Below, piece after piece: positions 37,801 through 46,411 of a stretch of DNA of 64,000 nt. The stretch is from Perkinsus olseni. Lineage: Eukaryota > Perkinsozoa > Perkinsida. The number at the start of each line of letters is the position of its first letter. The first letter of the stretch is position 1. The notes beneath the pieces are model-generated. The model saw nothing but the letters and a program-made list of their open reading frames with translations. It made no database searches and was not told where the DNA came from. The stretch lies in NCBI GenBank assembly GCA_013115125.1, contig JABANN010000020.1:62001-126000 (forward strand), written 5' to 3'. The position numbers were made by a program, and so were the translations under genes.

Positions 37801-40800
37801 GTTGCATGTCCCTGCGTGCGGCTGCTCGCCTTGGCGGTGCCCTTTCGGTGGCATCTAAGACTCTGCATGGCGGAGTTATGTCCGCGGCTGATGCTGTACA
37901 GCTATCAAGTTCTGTATCGCTGAGGTCATTCGCTAGTCTCGGCGGTAAGCTCTCGATGTTCGACCTCGCTAACCTGGGCAGCGCTTTATCTCTCCGGGGA
38001 TTTGCTCGTTTCGGCAGCACCGTGTCCGTGTTCGACAAGAGCCAGCTTGGTAGCACCCTATCGGTCCTTGACGCCACGACGCTCGGCAGCTCGCTGTCGG
38101 TGAGGATGCTAGGCAACCTTGGCTCATCTCTGTCCGTCTACGACTTCGGCTCAATGAGCAGCTGCTTGTCATTACGACATGCTGCTCGGTTGGGTAGCGG
38201 AATCTCCATCCTCGGTCTGGCTAGAGCAGGTAGCGTGTTCAAGCTCTCGTTAATCGACATGGCGGCCATTGGCAGCTCGGTGTCCATGAGAGGGTTCGCT
38301 AGATTTGGCAGCAGCATCTCTATATTCGGCCTCACTCGCACCACTTCTATGTACAGTGCAAGCATAGTCAACATGGCCCACTGCGCGAGCAGCCTATCCC
38401 TGCGGAGCTTCGCTCGACTAGGCAGCGGTCTGTCGGTTACCGGCCTCAGCCGGTTGGGTTCCATCTACTCTCTGTCCACAATAAGCACCGCATCCTTCGC
38501 TAGCACCCTATCCTTGCGGTCAATCGGTCGACTTGGAAGCTCTATATCGGTGTATGGCCAGTCTAGGTTCGGTACCGGTGGTGTCTCCGTCTGTGACTCC
38601 ATCACTCTATCGAGTTCCGTCTCTCTCCGATCCTTCGCTAGGACAGGCAGCTCCATATCTGTCGCCGGTAGCAGCGGTGTGGCCGGTACCCTCTCGGTAA
38701 TGCTTGCTTCCAACTTGGGAAGCGCGTTATCTCTGAGGTCCTTCGCAAGGCTAGGAAGCTCTCTGTCACTCTACAGTGGTCTCGTCGCTCAGGGCGAACT
38801 CGAGTTTGGTGGCAGCCTATCGGTGGCGGAGTTCGTCAACTGTGGATCATCTCTGTCTATGCGCAGCTTCGCCCGCTTCGGCAGTATTGCTAGCGTTGTG
38901 GACTGTGTCAACCTCGGCAGCTCCTTGTCACTCAGAGCGTATGCTAGGCTTGGCAGCTCAGTATCTGTAACCGGTGTCGTGCAGTCAAGCTCTGCTATGT
39001 CGGTGCTTGGCATGGCCCGTCTAGGCGACTCCCTCTCCTCAGTCGGGTACTCTACCTTGGGCAGCTCCATGTCGCTCCGCAGCTTCGCCAGACTTGGGAG
39101 CAAGCTCACGGTGGTAGACTGCGCTGCTCTAGGCAGTTCACTGTCTCTGCGCTCCTACGTCCGTCTCGGCTCAGCCCTATCGGCAGCCGAAAGTGCCCAC
39201 ATCGGCAGTACACTGTCTGCCCTGTCGTCAGCAAGGCTCGGGTCAGCGCTCTCCTCTCTCGATGCCGTATCCTTCGGCAGTGCCATCTCCATCAGATCCT
39301 ACGGTCGTTTAGGCAGCAAGTTGTCTGTCTTGGACTTCGTGACCTTCGGCAGTGCACTGAGCCTGCGAACCTCGCTGCGTATCGGCAGCGGTATCTCCGC
39401 AACTTCTGGTCTTCTGCTAGGTGGTAGTTTGTCCATTATCCAAGCAGCCCACTTCGGCAGCACCCTCTCTCTGCGTTCGTCTGTCAAGATCGGAGCTAAG
39501 CTGTCCGCCCTGGGCCTCGGCCATCTCGGAAGTTCTCTATCTCTGAGGAGCGTAGCTCGGTTGGGAAGCGGCCTGTCTGTTGTTGGCATGCTACGAATGG
39601 GCTCCCTCTATGCCTTGAGTGCAATAGACTCGGCGGTGTGCGGCAGCTCGATCTCCATGAGGTCCTTTGCTCGCCTCGGTAGTGGGATATCCATCACTTC
39701 CATAGCCCGCGTGTGCGGCGTCACTTCCTCCCTTGGAGCAGTCCACGCTGGCTCCACGCTCTCCGCTCTCAATACGGCTTACTTTGGCGGAGCGATCTCG
39801 GCCCTGAACACTGCTCGATTTGGCGACATTCTAAGTGTTGTAGACGCCACGGAGCTGGGGAGTTCGCTGTCCTTAAGAAGCTTCGCTCGCTTCGGCAGCT
39901 CGTGTTCGGTAACCACAGGGTCATCTCTCGGTGAGTCCCTCAGCGTTTTGGGCAGCGCTCATCTCGGCAGCTCCCTGTCGCTACGATCCTTCGCCAGACT
40001 CGGCAGCTCCGTATCTGGTGTTGGAGCGGTGCGACTAGGCGAGCAGGTCTCGGCCCTCTCGCATGCACGCATCGGTAGCACGCTATCTGTCCTTGAAGGA
40101 GCCAACGTCGGCAGCTCGCTGTCTCTACGATCTTTCGCGCGTATTGGCAGCTCCATCACTCTGGGATCTGGTGCCCGTATAGCTAGCGGCATCTCAGCCA
40201 CTCAGGTGGCTCGCTTCGGCAGCGTTCTCTCTACTCTGGCTGAAGCCTCTCTTGCTAGTACTCTGTCCCTGCGTTCATTCGCCCGCCTCGGCAGTTCTAT
40301 CACTATCACGAGCGGCGGAGCGATTGGTGGCGATGTGTCCGCTCTGGGCTTCAGTCGACTTGGTGATACCCTCTCTGTCCTCGGCGCGAGCTCTCTAGGA
40401 AGCTCCTTATCTCTTCGGAGCTTCGCTAGATTGGGCAGTGCCATATCCGTTACGGGGGTAGCCAATACGGGCTCTGCCATTTCTGCAGTCGGTGCTGCTC
40501 GCCTCGGCTCTAGTATGTCCTTGCTGGGCATGGGTGCCCTGGGCAGCTCCCTATCACTGAGAGGATTCTTCAGAATCGGCAGTAGCTTGTCCGTAGATGG
40601 TCTCACGCGGATCGGTTCTACCGCTTATCTATCTGCTGTCGATGCGGTGGCTTTCGGAAGTACCTTGTCGTTGAGAAGCTTCGCCCGTCTGGGCAGCGCT
40701 GTATCTGTGGCAGGAGCTGGAGTAATGGCAGGGCAGCTCTCCGCTCTCTCCTCTATCCGCTTGGGTAGCAGCCTATCAGTGCTGGACTTCTCTGGCTTTG

Positions 40801-43800
40801 GCAGCTCGCTGTCCATACGATCCTTCGCTCGCCTTGGTAGTGGAGCATCCCTCACAGCGGCCGCAGCCCTCGGCAGTTCTGCATCCGTCTTGGGCACAGC
40901 TCGTTTCGGGGGTGGTGTCTCCCTCTTGGACCTCGGCAACTTCGGCAGCTCCCTATCCCTGCGTAGCTTCGCCCGGCTGGGCAGCTCACTGTCACTCCGC
41001 TCTAGGGCAGAGATGGGCTCTTCACTATCTGCGTTATCCCATACCCGAGTTGGAGCCACTCTCAGTGCCCTGGATATGGTATCGTTGGGGAGCTCAATCT
41101 CTATGAGGGCCTTCGCTCGCATCGGAAGCTACGTCTCCGTGGTCTCCAGCGGTCAACTTGGCAGTAGCCTCTCAGCACTGTCGTGTGCCAGAGTTGGCGA
41201 TACTTTATCCGTCTTGGACTCTGCTGTGTTCGGTAGCAGCTTGTCCATCCGAGACTTCCTCAGACTTGGCTCGGCCCTTTCGGTTGTTTCCACAACCAAT
41301 CTGGCTTCGACGGTCTCGGCCCTCAGTACTACCCGCCTTGGCCAGTCGCTATCGGCAGTCGACTTCACCTCGTTGGGAAGCTCTCTGTCACTGCGAAGCT
41401 TCGCCCGGTTCGGCAGCGGAATGTCCGCTACTGGGTTGATCCGTTTGGGATCTGCATTCAAGCTCTCGGTCGTGGACTGCACTACTCTTGGGAGCTCTCT
41501 ATCCCTCCGATCCGCGGCTCGAATCGGCAGCGCGTTATCGGTCTTCTCACCACTCACAACCGGAAGCCAATTGTCAGCCTTAAGCTGCAGCCGATTGGGG
41601 AGCACACTGTCCACGGTAGATGCTGTGTGCCTCGGCAGCTCACTATCTCTGCGAAACTTCGCCCGGCTGAGCAGCTCAGCCTCCGTCGTTGGTCGCATCC
41701 ACAGCGGGGATGCATTCTCCTCTCTGAGTTACGCTAGGGTTGGCGGAGCGTTGTCGACCCTGGATGCGGTCAACTTCGGCAGTGCCCTGTCCATCAGGTC
41801 GTTCGTACGCGCTGGTAGCTCTATATCAGTAGCGTCAGCATCCAGCATGGGTAGCACACTGTCTGCGCTCGGTACCACCCGGCTCGGCGCCTCCATCAGC
41901 GCCCTCAGCCATACTTCCTTTGGATCCTCGCTTTCACTGCGCAGCTTTGCGAGGATCGGTAGCGGTGCATCTCTCGTTGGTACAGCGGCGATTGGATCGT
42001 CTGTATCGATCATTGCTCATGCTCGATTCGGAGAGAAGTTGTCAGTGCTAGACAGGGTAGCCTGTGGTAGCTCATTATCTCTGAGGAGTTTCGCTCGCCT
42101 CGGCAGCAGTCTGTCCTCGGCAGGAGGAGCCCTCCTTGGTGATACCTGCTCGGCTGTGAGCTTAGTCAGGCTAGGCGGGGCTGTCTCTACCATCGATATG
42201 GGCACTCTGGGGAGCTCCCTGTCGCTGCGAGGCTTCGCAAGGTTCGGGAGCAGCATCTCCGTCACCGGTCTAGCGCGGTTTGGATCCCTCGGTGAGACGT
42301 CCATAAGCGGAACTGCCAGCTTCGGCAGCAGCCTCTCTTCTCTCGGAACTGTGCGGTTCGGCTCCTCGTGCTCAGCCCTGGACTTTGTAGCACTCGGTTC
42401 TGCATTATCACTCCGTGCTTTCGCGCGGGTTGGCAGCGGAGTTTCCGTCCTTGGCCAGAGCAGGCTGAGCGGCGCTCTTACCATCCTTTCTCTGGGCAAT
42501 CTCGGCAGTTCCTGCTCGCTCAGGGCCTTTGCTAGGCTTGGCAGCGCTATTTCGGTCACTGGAGTCGCGAAGCTTTCCAGCACCTTATCCGTCGTGAGCA
42601 CTTCACGGTTATCGGGCTCAATTTCCGTACTAGACTGCACCACCTTGGGCAGTGGCTTGTCCTTGCGATCATTCGCTCGTTTGGGGAGCGCCGTTTCAGT
42701 GGCATCAGCGGCTAGAGTATCTGACGCGCTGTCGATCACGGCTACTGGCCGCTTCGGTAGCTCTCTCTCTGCTTTGGACGCAGCTCAGCTTGGCTCCTCC
42801 GTATCCATGCGCTCGTTCGCGCGGTTCGGCTCGGCCCTATCGGTCGTCAGCACCACCTGGGTGGGTTCAGCTCTATCTGTATGCGCTCATGGTCGCTTCG
42901 GCGAGAAACTCTCAGCTCTGGATGCAACTGCACTGGGTAGCAGCCTGTCACTCCGCAGTTTTGTGAGGCTCGGCAGTAGCCTATCGGTCATCTCACCCGT
43001 GAGAGTTGGTAGTACTTGCAGTGTACTATCCACGACTAGACTGGGCGCTGATCTGTCGGCATTGTCTCATAGCATGCTTGGCAGTTCTCTCTCTTTGCGA
43101 GCATTCGCTCGATTGGGTAGCGGGCTGAGTGTAGCCGGGCTGGCTCGTCTAGGCTCCCTCTATAAGCTCTCCGTGGCAAGCTCAGCTGAGCTCGGCAGTT
43201 CGCTGTCTTTGAGATCATTCTCGCGCCTTGGCAGTTCTCTATCGGTCAGCGGCGTCGTAAGAGCTGGTTCCAGTCTCTCAGCAATGGCTAATGTCAGATT
43301 TGGTACCTGGCTTTCCGTTCTTGACGCAACCTGTCTGGGGAGCTCACTCTCGTTGAGGGCCATCGTGCGCTTCGGGAGCGACGTCTCAGTCGCTGGTGGT
43401 ACGAGCATGGAGGGGTCGTTGTCAGCCCTCAGCTTTACCCGGCTTGGTGACACACTATCAACCATCGGAGCGGCTAACATTGGTAGTTCACTTTCCCTTC
43501 GCTCTATGATGAGGCTCGGTAGCGGCGTGTCCATTACCGGTCTGGCACGACTGGGCTCTGCTTACAAGCTATCTGTGGTGGATTCTACAATGATGGCAAG
43601 TTCCATCTCTTTGCGCTCGTTCGCGAGGTTTGGATCTTCGCTGTCTATCCTCGAAGCAGCCAAGATATCCTCGGCAGTCTCGGCCCTCGGCATCGGGCGC
43701 TTTGGTAGCCATGTGTCCGTGCTCGACTCGGTATCATTCGGCAGCGCTCTGTCTTTGAGAAGCTTCGCCAGACTTGGCAGCAGCTTGTCCATCCTTGGTG

Positions 43801-44903
43801 TGGCGCAAACAGGATCCGCACTGTCCACCCTAGGCGTTGCTCGTCTTGGAGCAACACTCTCTGCTCTGGACGCTGTATGCTTGGGTAGCTCAGTATCTCT
43901 GCGAGCTTTTGCCAGAGTTGGTAGTTCGGTATCCGTCGTTGGCCCGGCTTCCCTCGGGTCTGCACTGTCGGCTATAGGCTACGCTCGGCTGTCCGACACG
44001 CTGTCCGTCCTGGGCGCGTCCTCCTTCGGCAGCTCCCTATCCTTGCGGTCCTTTGCCCGCCTTGGTAGCTCAGTCTCGCTACTAGAGGCTTGTCGAATTG
44101 GCAAGACACTGTCAGTCGTGGACTCGATCACTTGTGGCAGCTCATTGTCCCTACGGAGCTTTGCTCGCCTGGGCAGCTTCGACCTCTACGCCGGGAGCGC
44201 ACGAGTCATTTCGGCTACATCAGATCAGACAGGCCACCTTCATGGTAAGTCTGATGAACCTTTCACGGCTCTCTCACACCGCTTTAGCCGTTGTTGGCAG
44301 CTCATGTGACATGCTTTCAGGTACGTGGCAAGTTGATGTTGCTCTGACAACTTCCGACCGTCGTTTGAAAGAGCGCATTATTCCATTGAAGCGATCACTG
44401 GCTTCAACGACGGCAGCAGCAGGACAAGTTGAGGACGAGAAGCAGATTGGCGAGTGGCTCCTTAGAGAGCTTAGGCCAGTTGCTTTCGACCTGAAGGATG
44501 ACAAAGATCACAGAACCCGATTCGGGTTCATCGCTCAGGTAAGAATGATGTATCTTTCATCTTTATGTACTCAGTGGATTCCTGTGGCTGCCTTAATTTC
44601 CTATAGGTAGTAAATCACAGTTCTCCTTCTCAGGACCTGGAGCATATCCTACCGGAGGTTGTCCACACACATTCTTCGGAACCAGAGTCCAGCGAGGATG
44701 ATCTCTCTGCCGGCCGATTGAAGTCGGTTCTTTACCAAGACTTAATTGCAGTTCTAACTGTGGCCCTGCAAGAACAGCAAGCCACAATACAGTCACTCAC
44801 GGCGAATCTAACAGCCCTCACGGATGAAGTCCGAGATCTGAGAGCACAGCTCGACGAGCGGATACGAGTGCTGGAAGAACATGCCGGTTTGACCGCTCGA
44901 TAA
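1832..44903 (+). CDS. giant secreted dodecapeptide-repeat fibre protein with C-terminal S74/ICA self-cleaving chaperone
   Basis: My exon model is 1832-1940, 1993-2083, 2132-2248, 2302-2480, 2521-2714, 2763-2840, 2889-2997, 3051-3171, 3233-44244, 44321-44538 and 44634-44903. All introns are GT-AG and 40-95 nt. The sum, 42,498 nt, is divisible by three and gives about 14,165 residues (roughly 1.4 MDa). Exon 1 encodes a hydrophobic signal peptide ending ARA; an alternative ATG at 1790 adds 14 residues. Exons 2-5 carry beta-strand-like text such as LAGSLSVKGQAHFDEKATV. Exons 6-9 carry about 1,140 twelve-residue repeats. The last two exons encode an intramolecular chaperone with SDRRLK, GFIAQ and ILPEVV motifs and a final coiled coil. 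Family knowledge predicts trimerisation and autocleavage before the Ser of SDRRLK (about residue 14,015), releasing about 150 residues. The secreted trimeric fibre is inference. Least certain: the start codon, intron 2481-2520 (a 25-nt intron at 2496-2520 also fits) and intron 2841-2888. Confidence 0.85.
3051..44180 (+). repeat. coding array of about 1,140 dodecapeptide (36-nt) repeats in 36-residue triplets
   Basis: Nearly every 12 residues the pattern L-G-S-x-[LVI]-S-[VLI] recurs, followed by five variable residues. Three unit types cycle in order: A ends VLDxxxL, B ends LRSFARL, and C ends VFGxxRL or VYGxxRL, so the higher period is 36 residues or 108 nt. Serine, glycine, leucine and arginine dominate, lysine is scarce and proline almost absent. 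The reading frame stays open throughout. At the DNA level the repeats differ widely at synonymous sites. The array is interrupted by the 61-nt intron at 3172-3232. Confidence 0.97.
28226..43590 (+). repeat. sub-region with recurrent 14-residue variant units (GSVYKLSVI type)
   Basis: From about 28,226 onward, many C-type units are followed by a unit with two extra residues after GS, for example GSLYQLSVIAMNTL, GSVYKLSVIDGTHL and GSLYALSTIASTTL, instead of the usual twelve. The variant recurs dozens of times up to about 43,590. I saw no example in the first 25 kb of the array. It usually follows a unit of the form SVTGLARL or SVAGLARL, so the insertion is tied to one position in the triplet. 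Confidence 0.85.
44321..44903 (+). other. peptidase S74 / intramolecular chaperone (ICA) domain and coiled coil
   Basis: Two exons (44321-44538 and 44634-44903, phase 0 intron of 95 nt) encode TWQVDVALTTSDRRLKERI, then RPVAFDLKDD, RTRFGFIAQDLEHILPEVV, YQDLIAVLTVALQEQQ and a heptad-rich tail. Order and spacing match the chaperone-of-endosialidase domain of phage tail proteins and MYRF. The S-D-x-R-x-K motif at 44353-44370 places Lys five residues after Ser, as in the MYRF catalytic dyad. The tail from 44718 to 44903 is a predicted trimeric coiled coil. Confidence 0.93.
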
Positions 44904-46411
44904 CGCTGAGCTAGATTTATCTCGTGACACACCTTGAGGGTTTGACTTTACACGTGATTGATTTCTGTATTATTGCTTATGTGTATCTCGAGATAAATCG
45001 TTGTCGCTACATCTCATAATTGCGTGCCGTGTGCTGCACATCAGAGTGGAAGACTTACCTTCCACTGTGCAGTAGTGCGCTATTCCATGACCTGATGCTA
45101 CATTGCTCGTGTTGACCTATAGTTCGAACAGTACTCGTGTTCAAGTATGCTTCTGCCATCTGACTCTTGAGCGGAACCGACCATTCCCTCTCCGGTTACG
45201 GGTGGTGAGACTGGCTTCAAATCGACTCCGTCAGATGGGACAACACCTAGGTGGTCAGTGGCAGTACGCCGCACGAGTGCCCGACGCAGGAACAATTCAC
45301 ATGTCGCGTCTCCATACACTTATCAACACAAAACCATTCACGTCGTTGGCTCTCTTTATACACACCAAGGTGACAGGGATAGTTCATACCGAATGCTGGA
45401 CAACTCGCCACATGAAACAACACCTTATGAGTGTAAGAAGATAGGACATACCGATGCATTCTGTAGTACACAAGGAGGTTGTTGGCTCCTATACTGTCTA
45501 GATGATGAGTCGCCAGAAAAATGTCCTGGTAGATATATCTTCAGGGCCCGCGCAGTATTTGATAAGTGAAGAAGAGGCCGCAAGTGGCGAAAGGGTGCTA
45601 TAGTTATCCTCCGGGTAGCTTGATGAGGATCCAAGTCAGTGGTCGGTGCCACCGACTCGGTGGCCGTGTGATCACATCACCCGGGCAGACGGGCGCTGTG
45701 CCCGTGTGCGTCACACAGGTGACACTAGCAGAAACCTCACGTTAGCAAGCCAATCTACTTCCTCAGAGGGCCCTTAAAGCTTATTCATGCGGCTGGTGGT
45801 CTCGCTCTTCCGGGCCTCGGGTTAGCGGTGAGCTTCTAGGCTCAGGCCCGGGATACCGAGCGCGAGCCGGCCAGCCCAACACCCACTACCGTTGCATTAC
45901 TGCGATGAGCGGACGAGGAGGTGTGCGGGGTCGCATTCGTGGAGTGATTGGGTTTCCAACGGCACTTACTGATAACTCGCCATTCGGTCTTTCCCTGCGC
46001 AATGTCGAGAAAGGGTGTCAAGACCGCATCACTAGCTCGTGGGACTCCCACGGTGGGAGCCAACTCCAACACTCGCATTAACAACACGCCTTATCCTCAG
46101 GAGCATATCTTCTATCCGATATTGACGCACAAGTCAAAGTCTTGACTGAACTTTTGATATCTTTTGAAATATCTTGACTAATGCGAAAGAAGCAAATCTT
46201 TTGACAACGCGAACGAAATTCCCTTATGAAAGGCTTAGCCACAGTGCTTCCTCATGCCCGCAGAATATGATACCTGGTTGAGAAGTCGAACAAAAGTAAG
46301 ATACACGACTGATGAGATGAGCCGTGAAATTCATCAATGACCATTGGGGAGATGTGCGTCTCGGGTGGGACAAAGAGAGAAGTAGTCTAATATAGCTGCG
46401 CCTCTATCGCT
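44904..46411. other. intergenic region, no gene supported
   Basis: About 1.5 kb between the stop of the giant gene and the end of the convergent carboxypeptidase gene. Only short, unconserved-looking open frames are present. The notable content is a cluster of small palindromes at 45642-45720, listed separately. Both flanking genes end here, so their 3' untranslated regions must lie in this stretch. Confidence 0.5.
45642..45664. repeat. interlocking palindromes
   Basis: GTCGGTG-C-CACCGAC (45642-45656) and GCCACCGA-C-TCGGTGGC (45648-45664) are both perfect apart from a single central base. They share their middle arm, so either of two hairpins could form. Weaker hairpins follow within 60 nt (ACGGGC with GCCCGT around 45689-45705). 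Confidence 0.7.

Noticed and set aside
3200-44100. Many long minus-strand and other-frame open frames, up to about 372 residues (for example 32672-33790), rich in LPSLAKLRRDRELPR-like text
   Set aside because: They are periodic shadows of the 36-nt coding repeat. The real frame is continuous for 41 kb and ends in a recognisable domain; the others start and stop at random.
3051-44180. CRISPR-like or satellite-type array because of a 36-nt period
   Set aside because: There are no identical repeats with unique spacers, the genome is eukaryotic, and conservation is at the peptide level with a single open frame.
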